From NCBI GenBank assembly GCA_030789695.1, contig CM061132.1, forward strand, positions 154,114,817 to 154,178,816: a DNA stretch of 64,000 bases. Direction: 5' to 3'. Shown here piece after piece: positions 45,811 through 56,976 of the stretch. The notes under the pieces are model-generated. The model was not told where the DNA came from. It ran no database searches and saw only the letters and a program-made list of their open reading frames with translations. How positions within the stretch are numbered: the first letter of the stretch is position 1; the number at the start of each line of letters is the position of its first letter. Source of the stretch: Scilla litardierei. Its lineage: Eukaryota; Streptophyta; Magnoliopsida; Asparagales; Asparagaceae. The position numbers and the translations under genes were made by a program.

Positions 45811-46783
45811 AGCATCTCTTGAAGTTCAAAGATGTATGCCGGTGCTTCTTCTTCTTCTTCCTCGCTTCCTTTTTCTTCTTCTCCTTCTTCTTTATCATCA
45901 GAATCTGAAACAACAATTTTCTTACCTCTCTTGGAGGATGACGATCCTCCTTCAGCAGCAAGTTTTTCTTCGGGAATGTTCTCATCAAGGTCATGATGTA
46001 GGTTCATTCTTCCAAGAGAATGGACATCAAATATGCGTGCCGGTTCTAGAATTATGGTTTCATTGTCTAAAGGCACATTATAGCTAATAAACAAGATAGT
46101 GAGATAGTGTCCATGTGCTAGAGTGGATGAGGGTCTATCTGAAGAAGCTGAAGCAAGAATAGAGTCCATGATGACTTTGGCCCAATTGACGCGGATGTTC
46201 CCTAACATATCATAGATACATTTGGCCTGCTTCTCAGACAATATAGAGTGACTACCAGATTTTTGGGTAATATTATAGGATAGTATATTTGTAAGAATTC
46301 TACCCGGATAGCGAGGATCGCTACAAGGGAGTTTAGTTTGAAAGTACTTTCCTGGCAAATACATTCTCCCCAAGATATTACTATCAGTCATCTCTATTTT
46401 ATCAAGTAACATGCCAGTGTATGGAATGCCTAAGGCTTCTCCAAGGGATTTGACGGTTATGGCAAGTTTTGTGTCAAGTACTTTGGAGACAAATCGGCTT
46501 TTGACAAGATCGTAATCCATATTAGCATAAAATAGGTGCACAAGCCTGGGATAGCAGAGATAAGTGTTTTCAGAAAAAATAGGTAGGGCAAGTTCTGAAA
46601 TTCTAGTATGCTATCAATCCCATAGTTTACTACAACATCAAGTTTGACAAATCTCTCATTGAGAATAGGTTTCTTAGAGATTTTGACAAAGTGTTCATAG
46701 GTGGTACTCCTAAACAGATAGGGTAAGATTGTTTCTTTCTCAGATATAGATTCAGTTGAAACTTTTCTCTTTTTGAGAGGCAT

Positions 46784-47496
46784 CTAAATAGAGTAAAAAC
46801 AAGAGTTTACAATACTAGATATGTTAGAGAAAATATGAAGTAAAGATGGTGAGAAAAGATTTTACCTTAAGTACATTTGAGAAAGAGATGAGATCAAAAG
46901 GTGAGAGAGCTCCAAATAACCCAAGCACCAAGAGAAATTTTTCAAGAGAAGGGGGAAATGGGGAAGTCGGCTACCCTAGGGTTTCTCTTTTAAGAAAGAG
47001 GTGAAGGATGGTGAAGAAAGAGGGCCAATGGATCAAGAAATGAATGGTTGGGATAGATTTTAGCTTATTGGGTATAAGTTGCCTTTAGGATATGAACCCA
47101 TTAACTCCATAGAACCCAATAGGAGTTAGTAAAAAAACAAACCCAGAATTTCGCACACACGCTGGTAGTCGACTCCCTTATGTAGGTAGTCGACTCCCTA
47201 CTGGGTTAAGTCGTTTTCTCATCCCGAGGGGTTTTGATCCAAGACTGAGTGCGTTTTCTGAACAAGCGATGTTTAAAAATATAACGCAAACATTTATAAT
47301 CATATAAAGAGATAAAAAATATTAACTCATAAATTTAAGCATATATATTTTGCAAAAAAATGATTAAGTTGCAAAAGAAAGCTTTTGATGCTGATCCGGT
47401 TATCAAGTGTTGGATCTTGTTGTCTCCTCTCTATTTCTTTATAGTACGGAAAAAAATAAACGTTTATGGTACTCTTTGGCTTTTGAGTCCGGAGGG
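46784..47496 (-). other. Spacer between gag and the acidic ORF (outer SIRE)
   Basis: Pol should be here. Instead there is about 0.7 kb of AT-rich sequence that includes one TAGTCGACTCCC pair (47166/47187), the same motif and spacing as in the LTR. It may be promoter or LTR-derived sequence that drives the acidic ORF; inference. Confidence 0.55.
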
Positions 47497-49173
47497 TTAG
47501 TCTTTAGAAAGCCAAACCCAGTGTGGTTTAGTTCCTTCATAAAAAGTATATCTATATTTTTTGCTTAAGTGAACTTGTTGAACAAAATTTGTAGCGTACC
47601 TTTTCTTTTGTTGATCGGACAAGTTCTTCGGTATCCAGATGCTTAAAGAATTTTTGTTAGAATGATGCATCCTAGTATGCTTAACCCGTTTCTTGGTATG
47701 ATGTGAGTCATAACCGAGTCCAGTTTTGCTAGATGAGGCTTTTTGGTTATTTATTAAACTATCTAGCTTCCCTTTTCCTTTGTTGAAATTCTCAATAATT
47801 TTCATCGTAGCGTCGTATTTATCTTTGACAGATACGAGAAGATTATTCAGATTCTCAACCTTTTCATTTACTGATAAAATATATTTTTGCAAAGAATCAT
47901 TCTTTTCTTTAAGGAGACTATTTTCTTTAATGATTTCTTCTTTTTCTTTAGCATCCTTTTTAATATTTCTAAGTGTTTTTCTATGTTCTTTTATGAGCTT
48001 TTCATGCATTTTGCATAGCTCCTTATATGCTCCCATATAGTCCATGTCTTCATCATCACTTTATGACGAATCATTGTCACTAGATGAATCATGATGTGAA
48101 CTTACCTTAGAGGATGTAGAAGTCATGAAGCACATGTGTGCTATTTCTCTTCTTTCATCATTATCTTCTGCTGAGGATTCATCGGACGAGGAATCGTCAC
48201 TCTGGTCGAAGGCTGCGTAAGCTTCCTTCTTTGGTCGTCAGAATTTTTTTCTTCCATTGTTTCTCTTTTCATTATTGTCTCTGTTCTTCCCACGATCTCT
48301 GGAATCACAATTGTTTCTTTCCAATGGACAGTCTCTCTTGACGTGCCCTGCTTTATTGCAACCAAAACAAATAATACCGTTAGTAGGTCTAAAAGAGCAT
48401 TTACCATACTTACTTGTGATGAACTCTTTAAAGTTCTTTGAGATGAAGGCGATATTGTCTTCTTTGTCCGTGTAGTCGGAATCTTCTTCTTGGGCTTTAA
48501 ACGCGAGATTCTTCTTCTTTGGTTTTTCTTCTATCTTCTTATTTTCTTCAAGCTCAATCTCGTATGCCATGAGATTTCTCATTAGTTCTTCGATGGTAAG
48601 GTCCTTTACGTTATGAGCTTCTCGAATGGCAGTTGTCTTTCCCTTCCACTCGGGTCGAAGGGATCTTAGTATCTTCATTACATGTTCGTATTCAGAAAGT
48701 TTCTTTCATAATCCTGCAAGCTCATTCGTAATATTAGTAAAACAAGTATTCACATCTGTGATACTCTCTCCTTCTTCCATTTTAAAAGATTCGAATTTTG
48801 AATATAAAACGTTTATGCGGGATTCCTTTACCTTTTCAGTTCCTTCGTGACTTACCTGAAGAGTATGCCATATTTGGTATGCTGTCTCACATTGGGAAAC
48901 TCGATTGAACTCATTTCCTGTTACGGCGCAAAATAGTGCATTCATTGCCTTTGCATTGATATTTGCTCTGTTCTTGTCGTCGGCTGACCATTTTCCAAAT
49001 TCAATGTCGGTAGGTGCGATGTACGGGACTTTAGTAACGGTCCAAGCTTCAATGTCCAATGACTCCAGGTGAGTATTCATTCGGATCTTCCAGCTAGCGT
49101 AGTTAGTTCCGTTGAACAGTGGTGGTCGCATGGTATTCAGTCTTTCAGAATGGAAAGATGTTGACGCCATCAC
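47497..49173 (-). pseudogene. gag: Copia gag of the outer SIRE element
   Basis: The start at 49173 (MMASTSFHSERLNTMRPPLF) leads into the UBN2-type Gag core (SWKIRMNTHLESLDIEAWTV, AMNALFCAVTGNEFNRVSQC). One frame holds the whole gag but is cut by in-frame stops at 48703-48705 (TGA), 48235-48237 (TGA) and near 48060. It contains the knuckle CFGCNKAGHVKRDC (CX2CX4HX4C), an acidic Ser-rich stretch, a coiled coil (KEHRKTLRNIKKDAKEKEEI) and the SIRE-type IWIPK motif, ending WVWLSKD at 47497. The protease that normally follows this motif is absent. Confidence 0.85.
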
Positions 49174-49185
49174 TTTTGTAGCCTC

Positions 49186-49197
49186 GCTCTGATACCA
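49186..49197 (-). promoter_or_regulatory. Primer-binding site of the outer SIRE element
   Basis: Minus strand TGGTATCAGAGC, the standard initiator-Met tRNA complement, two bases inside the 5' LTR. Confidence 0.9.
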
Positions 49198-49199
49198 AG

Positions 49200-50830
49200 T
49201 GTTGGATCATGTAGATGGCAAACAACACTAGAAGGGGTGTTAAATAGTTTTGTATAGAGATAAAACTTTTTCGTTCTTTACAAATTAACGCAAATCAAAT
49301 CCTTCTAATGTTGCCTAAGAAACCAAGTAGAGTGATCTACGCTTGGTTCTTAATCAACAAAGTAATCTTATAATCATAAAGTAATTTCACAGCAGGTAGT
49401 CGACTCACTATGAACAGTAGTCGACTCCCAGAGAATTTATAATCACAGTTAAGATAGATAAGATTACAAGTAATAATATTATATCTTTATTCACAGCAGA
49501 TAAAAGAAAGTTAATCTTTGTAATAGATGTACAACAATTAGCAAATAATAAACTAAGCGCAAAGATGAACAAACACGGATAAGCAATCGCAGACACAAGG
49601 ATTTTTATCATGGTTCCCCACAACTTTTGGGTACGTCCAGTCCCCGATCAATCCGATACGTGATTTACACTATCTGCCTTGCCAAATACAAATACCTAAC
49701 TCCACTCGTTAGGATTTCCAACGACCTAGTCTTGACCAGGATTTCCAACCGTAACACCTAGACTTGTCTAGGGTTTCCAACAACACCACCACCCTTACAC
49801 CAAAGGGTAATCTCAAAATAAAAGCAATATCCAATTCACCAAAATAGATTGGTGGAGATCGGATTTATAGCTAGATTCTATAGCCAAATAGTAATAGACA
49901 ATTACCTGTAGTGGCTTGATAGAGTAAGATTCTAGATCACACAAAGATACGAATTGAAGTCTTTGTGATCTAGATCTAATGTTTTTCAAAAATCCTTTAA
50001 ATAAAAATTCGAAAACAAATAATACGGATTTGAAAAACAGTTAGCCAAATAAAATAAGATTATGATCTTCAGAAAATAATAACAAACAAAATTGCAAGAT
50101 CAAGAGTAAAACAGATTTGGCTAAGAGAGAATGAGAGCTGAGAACTTTAGAGCGTTTTGCACAAGAGGATTTGAATTCGATAGTTGTTGTATTTTTCTCA
50201 ATGAAAATGATCCTCTATTTATAGGAGAAATCTGAGAATTAAAAATTCAAATTCCTTTGACTTTTGTCCCGAAAATCATGGGAGAAAATCAATCAAAGAT
50301 ATTTCAAAAATCAAGTCAAAACGTCAAACTTCGACAGCTGGTAGTCGACTCCTTAGGAGTGGTAGTCGACTCCCAGTGTGTTTCATGAGAAATTGATTCT
50401 CAGCTGGTAGTCGACTCCTTACCTTTGGTAGTCGACTCCCAGAGGAGTTTCTACTAAAGCACAGCTAGTCAGTCAAGTAGTTAACTCCAGGGTGTAGTGG
50501 ATTGTCTATACGATTTGACTTTAACAATACCCTAAGAAAGACACGACACACTCACTATAGACTAGGACACGTCTTCGGAAGCTTGATCAACTGATGGAGT
50601 GGATGTGAGCTTCACTTGAGCTTCTTGTTCTATTTGAGCTTTGAGCTTCATCATTGATATTAGCAACGTTCTTCCTTGTCTTTGAGCGTAGATTGCGCTT
50701 CTTTGAGTATGTATAAAGCTTTTCATTTGTCGCACATCCTGCACACTTCATTGTAGTGTAGTTAGTACACTAAGCTTCATTTGGTGTGCTCATCATCAAA
50801 AATACTTAGGGTGGAATTCAATTTCCATCA
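49200..50830 (-). repeat. 5' LTR of the outer SIRE element
   Basis: Carries motif pairs at 49397/49418, 50342/50363 and 50408/50429 and TATAAATA (minus) at 50216-50223. It lacks about 100 bp present in the other LTR (after gggtgtagtgg near 50500). Confidence 0.92.
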
Positions 50831-51532
50831 CACATACCATTTATTAAATTTTTCTTTGCTCATAAAATGTAGAGGGAGTTTCTATGCAAACTGATCTAAT
50901 TGCTCAGTACACATATCATTCATTTTTCTCAGTTAAAGGAGCTGCTATGCGATTTCCTGGCATCTACATTGTTTATGGTTTTTTGTTTTATGCTTTTTTA
51001 TTTTCTAATTTTCCCTGATAGTTCTAGATGGGTTTTGATATTATAATTTGTTTTGAATTTGATAATTTTTTTAGGTTTCCACCTGCTTGTTCTATATCCA
51101 ATTGACGACATGCCTAACTATATATGTGTCAGTCTATGATTATTTTGATTTACTTGAATTGTGTTTTTCCTCATTCAGGTGCATTTTTTGGCTAAATCAT
51201 TGATTTTTCAAGAACTGTCTTTCTTGATTTATTCGATCCCGCATTTGGCTCAAATTAATTTAATATTTTGGTTTGGCTCCGTTACCATTCAGTGTAAATT
51301 TAGTATTTTAATTTTTTTAGCAGCAAAACTGGGTTATTCATTGAATTTGGTATTTATTTTAATATAAAATTAATGTTTTCCGATATTTTTCTTTGATTAT
51401 TAATATAGATTTCATGTCTTTGCTTATAATTTGATCCGAGTAGAACATTTATTAGGAATGCCATTTTCATCTTAATTTTTAAACTTTACCATTGGTTAAT
51501 ATTATCATTTTTACTTTGGCCTCATGAGTATG
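50831..51532. other. Unassigned AT-rich sequence between elements
   Basis: No gene seen. 50850-50925 (gctcataaaatgtagaggga to ttgctcagtacacatat) resembles 34215-34273 on the other side of the SIRE element, and a looser third copy follows to 50970. The SIRE element therefore landed in a small diverged tandem repeat. Confidence 0.55.
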
Positions 51533-53383
51533 TGATGTGTCATTATATTCCACGTTTTATCTATATGATTACACGTCAAAATGATTGATCAATTACATAT
51601 TTCATACGATTTTACGCTCATAATTGGAACTATTGTACTTTAAGAGCGTTTGGTTGCATTTTAGGGAATATCGAGCGATTTGGAGTATATTGGAGGAGAG
51701 AGCGCGTGCTTCGACACCGGAACTCCTGAGGTGCCGCGTTCGATGACTTAAAGCTGCCGGGGAGTAAGGAAGGGCAAGAGAGAAGGGACGAAGAAGAGGA
51801 GAATGAAGAAAGCATGGTTCTATAATACCATGACTCATAGATTCCTGGTCATTCGATCGAGATATGATGCGGCGAAGGAATCGAGCGACCCAAAGTGCTG
51901 GAAATAAGACAGCCGTGCATTCTTTTCAAATCTTCTATCACATGGGATTTTTCAGTATTTTTTGATATTTTTTCCAGATAGTAGACTTCAATATGATTCC
52001 AACGCCACCAAGAACGCGCCAATTGGAGGTCGGATGAGCTCTAGGGAATTTCTGCAAGCTGATACTGCAGTGCTGAAATCTGTTCTTGACCACCTACTCG
52101 ACCGAGCAACCACCTACTCGACCGAGCAACCACTACTCGATCGAGCAACTACCTACTCGGACCGAGCAGACCCTGCTCGGTCCAAGCAGGCAGAACGATG
52201 TTTGGGCAATGAATCCAGACTTCTGACGACTCGACCGAGCAGCCACCTACTCGATCGAGCAGCTACCTACTCGGTCCGAGTAGAGCCTACTCGGTCCGAG
52301 TAGGTAGAGTGATGTTTTAGACGATGAATCCAAACTTCTGACAACTCGACCGAGTAGCCACCTACTCGACCCGAGTCGCCGTGGGCCTAGCACTTAAGTT
52401 GCGTCCGGATTTGGGTTTGGGCACGGATTTCAGGGCCCTTCTTGGGTTATTTGCTAGGGTTTGGAGGGGATATATATTGGAAGGATAGCCGTCATTTTTT
52501 GGCGGGACTCTTAGAAGGTTTTTAGATCTTTTTTAGAGAATTTTGGAGACGATCTTTTGGGAGTTAGGCTACGCCATAGGCCCATCCTCTTGTATCAAGC
52601 TAAGTATTTAGTCTCTTTAATTTTATTTTAGTTCTTATTATTGTTTATCTACGATGCTAGCAATGATCTCTATTGTTTTCATAATGTTTGTTATACTTGA
52701 ATAATCTTCTCTATGGCTAATGGATTAGCCCTATGATTTTAGGATCTAGATGCAAAGATAGGATTTTTATGATGCGTTTGGTATAAAAGGGGTTCTACTT
52801 TGGTTGATCCCGTCAAATCCCTGGGAGAACTCGTACATAGATCATGCCCACGGTCTGTGGAATTGATTAACTTAAGGAGTATCCTTAGAATTTAATTAGG
52901 GAGTCAGTAAATCCAACTAAGGCTCGTGACCATGTCCAGCTCGTGCCTTGAGGAGATCTACCAACAAACTATGTCACTACATTGACGGCTACCGCCATTG
53001 CGTCAATGAGAGCAACCGAAGTACCTCGAAGCTCTAATCCACGAGAGTGGTACGAGCTGAGAGACCATCCCCATAAACCCAATGCAATGTAAGAGTCCTA
53101 GCCTAGCGTAGACATCCGACGGTCCTAGTGGTGAGTCCTAAAGCCCTAATCTTTTATATTTTATTTCTTTCTTTCTTTGTGTGGAATCCCCTATTCGCGA
53201 CGTTGAGTGACACAACCTTCGCATCCACCATACTCTACATCCATCAATAAACCCGCAAGTCTAACTCAACCTAGGAGTAGATAGGTAGTATAGCACCGCT
53301 TCCCCGTGTTCGATACCCGCTTGCCACTATACTGTGCGTGTGCGGTAAACGACATCGTTTCAGAGTTAATTCCGGGTCGATCA
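51533..53383 (+). repeat. 5' LTR of the Athila/Tat-type element
   Basis: Terminal bases TGAT and ATCA are inverted repeats. It contains a 20-bp minisatellite of CTCGACCGAG palindromes (52094-52372) and TATATATT at 52471-52478. Confidence 0.8.
52094..52372. repeat. 20-bp phased CTACTCGACCGAGCA motif array
   Basis: Motif starts: 52094, 52114, 52133, 52153, 52173; then 52227, 52247, 52267, 52287; then 52342, 52362. Within groups steps are 19-20 bp. The core is palindromic (CTCGRYCGAG; best as CTACTCGGTCCGAGTAG). The groups are about 115-130 bp apart and share the phrase gaatccanacttctgac before groups two and three. Confidence 0.9.
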
Positions 53384-53389
53384 AGTATA

Positions 53390-53407
53390 TGGCATCGTTG
53401 CCGGGGA
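53390..53407 (+). promoter_or_regulatory. Primer-binding site of the Athila/Tat-type element
   Basis: TGGCATCGTTGCCGGGGA; differs at two bases from the tRNA-Asp complement TGGCGCCGTTGCCGGGGA used by Athila-type elements. Confidence 0.75.
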
Positions 53408-53620
53408 GGCGTTCCGACATATTATCTATTTACCACCATTAGGCTGATTAGATTGCGTAAAAAACAAAAACAAAAAAACAAAAACAAAAACAAAAAAGCT
53501 TAAGCAAAACAAAAAAACAGAAAGAGAGATTTTTTCCCACCACCTATTTTATCATTATCTCTATCTTCTTGTACCACTGATATCTTTTCCAGGTTGTTTG
53601 TTTTTGACTTTTCAGGTACA

Positions 53621-53906
53621 ATGGATGAATCTTGGCATTATTCAGGCAATGATTATTTGACACAGTATGAGGCTTCAATGGGGGATGCGAATATTTTCAC
53701 AGGACACATACTATCAGATGGACAGATATGATCAATATTCCGAGTGCTATGCCTACTGCGAGTCTTGTAACACGGAGGGACACATGTCCTATGAAAGCCG
53801 CGTCTGTCTCTTGAGTCCTGACCATCCTCTCAATTTGACACTCAATGCGTTTATGGCACAGGTTGAAGAGAGCACGGCAGTCAGCGCTATGCTGAATGAG
53901 TCACAT
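53621..53906 (+). pseudogene. Element ORF, first part (before the solo LTR)
   Basis: ATG at 53621 (MDESWHYSGNDYLTQYEASM), shortly after a CAG that could be a splice acceptor. The frame stops near 53730, but from about 53700 another frame continues: QDTYYQMDRYDQYSECYAYC, then CESCNTEGHMSYESRVC, a CX2CX4HX7C knuckle-like motif. One small indel therefore separates them. It runs on (AQVEESTAVSAMLNESH) to the CACAT target site at 53902-53906. I do not recognise the protein; it could be a degenerate Gag-like RNA-binding protein. Confidence 0.6.
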
Positions 53907-56900
53907 TGTAATGGCCGGTATTTTTCCTACGCGTGTAATTTTTGTGTGTGCCCGTATCTTTGCTCGATCGTTCGGATGTGTTGTGCGCGAGTTCTTTGTG
54001 TGTCGACGCGAGCGCGTCTCAGATGACTTTTAATTTTCATGGCGTGATTAATTAACCTTAACCCTAATTAATTACACTAACTAATTACCCTAATTAAAAT
54101 ATCCCAAATCAAATATTGTTTCAACTTTAATCCCAATTAAGTTGCTAATTAACCCTACATTCATACCCACCGTTTGGGGCAGTTCAGATCCAACATCCTC
54201 AATCAAATCACCCCCACCTCCATCTACCTTCTTCATACTGCTCCCTACTGTTATTATAACAGTGACCCAACAATACCAGAGGAAGCGCCAACAGTCATCT
54301 CTTCATTCCTTCTGCAAACAAAATTCTCCAAGTAAAAAAAAAAACCATTTCCCAAAATCAAACACAAACAATCAAAAACCCAATCTGAAAGCTAAAATTT
54401 CAGAATCAATTCCAAACCCAAATCCACCAACTTCATCAACCCAAAATCCTACATCAGATTTCTCAAAACTGAAACACCTGTTTACCATTCCCGAATCCAT
54501 CAAAACACACCCGTAAGAACATTCCCAAAATCTTTCCCAAACCAGTTTCTAATCAAACAAAATTTCACCCAAATCAGATGTTGAGGAGAAGAATTCAGAT
54601 CTGAGATCTGAAAACAAAGAGAGCAAACAACTTCAAAAGAATCAAATTTTCAGCCCTTTTAAACCCTCTACCTCCTTCCTCCTCCTCCCCTTGGCCGGAC
54701 CACCCGTGTGTGCCCCCTGCACCACCGAACCGTCGGCCTCCTCCTCCCCCATCACGCCGCCTGTAACCCGCCGCCGCCGCCGCCTGTAACCCACCGCCGC
54801 CGCCGCCCCTCCAGCGCGCGCCGCCGCCCAGTGGTCGCCAGAGGCTCCGCCGTCAGCCGCCCTCCTTCCTCCCCCGTCGGCGAAGGTGAGAAGCCCCGCC
54901 CCCCTGTTTCGCGTGAGCCCCCTCCATTGCTTGTCGCCTGCAAGCTTCAAACAAAAAAAAGAAAAAAAAATGAACTGAAGAAGAACAGAAGTAAAGGAGA
55001 AGAGAGAGAGCCTGAGGGTTTTATTGAGGGGTTAATAATAAATGAATTAAATAAAGAGAGAGGGAGACAGAGAGGACCCTTGATGTTTATTGAGTGAATA
55101 ATAGATGAGAAAGTGTCAGCCTTGATCCAATAATGAAGAGAAGAGATGACAGAGGGCTAAAGTGTAACAGGGAGAGATTGTTTATTATTATAATGTTAGT
55201 AGATAGGTAGTTTTAACATGTTAACTTTTACCCATGAATACCATGTGATAGATCAGTAAGCTAAATAACTTAGTTAATTAGTTTTAGTAAGCGTTATTAT
55301 TTATATATTAATCTGATTTCACCCTGTTAGTTGATTAATCTGATTTCACCAGTCAGTTAATTAAATAATGTTAGTAAGATAAGGTTAGAGTTATACCATG
55401 TTAACTTGTAACCTCTTAGTAAATAGTACTATTAATAGATGGATTATTTAATGCCATGTGATTAGCTTAGTTAATTAACTTTTTGTTAATATTAGTTAGC
55501 CGTTAGCAGTAGTTAACTGTTAATTAATTGTTAAACTGATTTTAGCATGTTAACAAGATTGTAAATAATGTTAGTGTGATAAAATTGAATAAAATTAAGT
55601 GTACCATGTTAGTGTAACGCCATATAAACCCCACCCTAGCCTGAGACCCCAGTAAAAATCTGACGAACCTAATTTATGGATTAACTAAATTTTGTGATTA
55701 TCTTGCAATGGACCTAATTCGTTTAACTTGTTTAACCAAAACAGAGAACCAGCAGTACCGACACGTAATACCCGTCGAGACGAACCCACGACAACCGATA
55801 TCACCGAAAACAGGCAAGTGATACTTGCCAGTAATTATTTAGGCCATGTTTTAGGCCAATTTGTAAAATTGTGTAAAAGAGACTAGGCGGTGAAATGATA
55901 GTCGCCTAGACGCCCTATTTGATCTAGTTTGACAACGAAATTAGATCCGACAATTTACCTGCTTTCATTCATGCTGCCATGTCACGTTTACTTTCAATTT
56001 AATGTACGCACTTTAACTGCTCATTACATGTCATGCATCAAATTGTTCTATCGTGATTGCGTAGCACACGCTACAATAATTGTAACTATTGAGGCTAGGC
56101 ACCTGCTTTTGCGGGCACAACCCTATGCCATATTGAAAAACACTTCCTGGCTCGTGATCCAGAAGCGAGCACAGTGCTGTTGGGAAACCAACGCTCGATA
56201 CACGTGGAGGGGTAGGGTTAAGCGATCACTTGAGCGTAGAAGTGTGCCCGTACAGCCGCTTCAGCCAAAAGGCGTAAACCCTGTGCACATCGTGAATACA
56301 AGTTAATCGTGAAATCGTGAAATCGTGAAATAGTGATTTGTAGCTTTCTGCTACGACGTGCTTAATTATTTTCATCTTGTTAATTTAATTGTTGCACTCT
56401 TTTAATGTCATGCCATATCATCATTGTAGAACTGCTAGTTGCATTATTTTATTTGTATCCTTGCACAAAAGTTCTCCGCTTCCATTGGGAGACTTTTGCT
56501 GACATGTGCCCTTTTCTCTTTGGGTGTCACATGTCAGGATTTGAGACAGAGCAGGTTGTTGAGGACGAGCAGTTCGTTGACACTGAGTTTGAGGTCCCTG
56601 CAGAGACCGAGTTCGAGGACACGGGTGACCAGTCCTAGACTCGTTTGGAGTCTCCCCTTAGTTGTTACCTTTCCTTAGTTGTTGTTAGGTTTCGGTGCGT
56701 AGCACCTATCCCTCTTTGTTTTGTTTGGCCATGCTTTAGGCCTTGTTCAGACTCGTACTTTTGTGACTATTCTATGATGTTGTAATATTTGTTGGATGTT
56801 GTTGGTGGATATTTTCTTATCTGCTTTATTATTGTTGTTGTTTCGTCGCGATGCAAGGACCTGCTACATTTTGAAATTTTTACAGACGCTTATCAGACTG

Positions 56901-56973
56901 CAGCTTCACAGCTCCACGTCTGAGCGGACCTCCTCACGTCTTGCCTTCCATATTAGGGAAGCGGGGCATGACA
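53907..56973 (+). mobile_element. Solo LTR of a diverged Tekay/Del-like element
   Basis: It starts TGTAATGGCC and ends GAAGCGGGGCATGACA, flanked by the perfect duplication CACAT (53902-53906, 56974-56978). Its second half matches the LTR at 18110-20566 in order: caagtgatacttgcc, gtaaaagagactaggcggtg, cgtgattgcgtagcacacgc, cctggctcgtgatccagaag, ctgacatgtgccc and the last 110 bp. At 3067 bp it is longer than the 2457-bp relative; the first half (with CCGCCG-rich 54740-54830) is different. Frames inside it are not genes. Confidence 0.88.
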
Positions 56974-56976
56974 CAC

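Larger units (their letters stand above)
36441..46783 (-). pseudogene. Acidic ORF of the outer SIRE element, split by the inner element
   Basis: Start at 46783 (MPLKKRKVSTESIS). A one-base frameshift near 46545-46560 separates ILEFQNLPYLF from VHLFYANMDYDLVKSRF; the frame then runs to 45811, where the inner element interrupts it. With one AGCAT duplication removed, the frame continues exactly at 36620 (LLKKIGKLKVSQEKGFDDLN) and stops at 36441, about 380 residues in all. The N-terminal half resembles the plant-only 'putative plant transposon protein' family (FVxLxxLxxxxYxxLVxxFYANMxx). The middle is Glu/Lys-rich with a KKxxKK stretch, and the C-terminus is predicted coiled coil (heptads in VDDLKEFVVKSNKMTEETLV). 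Function is unknown. It occupies the place of pol. Confidence 0.7.
34274..50830 (-). mobile_element. Outer SIRE/Maximus-type Copia element, pol missing, with nested copy
   Basis: LTRs at 34274-36010 (3') and 49200-50830 (5') run TGTTGG to CCATCA in plus orientation. Flanks CATAT (34269-34273) and CACAT (50831-50835) agree at four of five bases. The primer-binding site near 49186 and polypurine tract at 36011 put the 5' end on the right. The order is LTR, gag, an unrelated acidic ORF, LTR; protease, integrase, RT and RNase H are absent. LTR divergence is roughly 4-5%, plus a deletion of about 100 bp in the right LTR. The second SIRE-type element (36621-45810) sits in the acidic ORF. Confidence 0.88.

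Noticed and set aside
36621..50830. Integrated plant pararetrovirus
   Set aside because: Domain order protease-integrase-RT-RNase H with initiator-Met PBS is Copia; no movement or coat protein motifs are seen.
18110..52372. CRISPR-like array from regularly spaced palindromes
   Set aside because: Plant nuclear DNA, motifs of 8-12 bp, spacers not unique inserts; these are LTR motif arrays.
53306..53503. Possible tRNA-like stretch (ccactatactg ... ccgtgttcgatacccg)
   Set aside because: Parts look like a tRNA T-arm, but no full cloverleaf can be drawn; it is the LTR end followed by a tRNA-complementary PBS.
54142..55097. Pro/Arg-rich ORFs of 102-129 codons
   Set aside because: They lie in the GC-rich and A-rich leader part of a solo LTR and show no domain.
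56796..56976. N-terminal 60 codons of the ORF starting at 56796
   Set aside because: They lie in the solo LTR end; the real frame joins at the CACAT target site.
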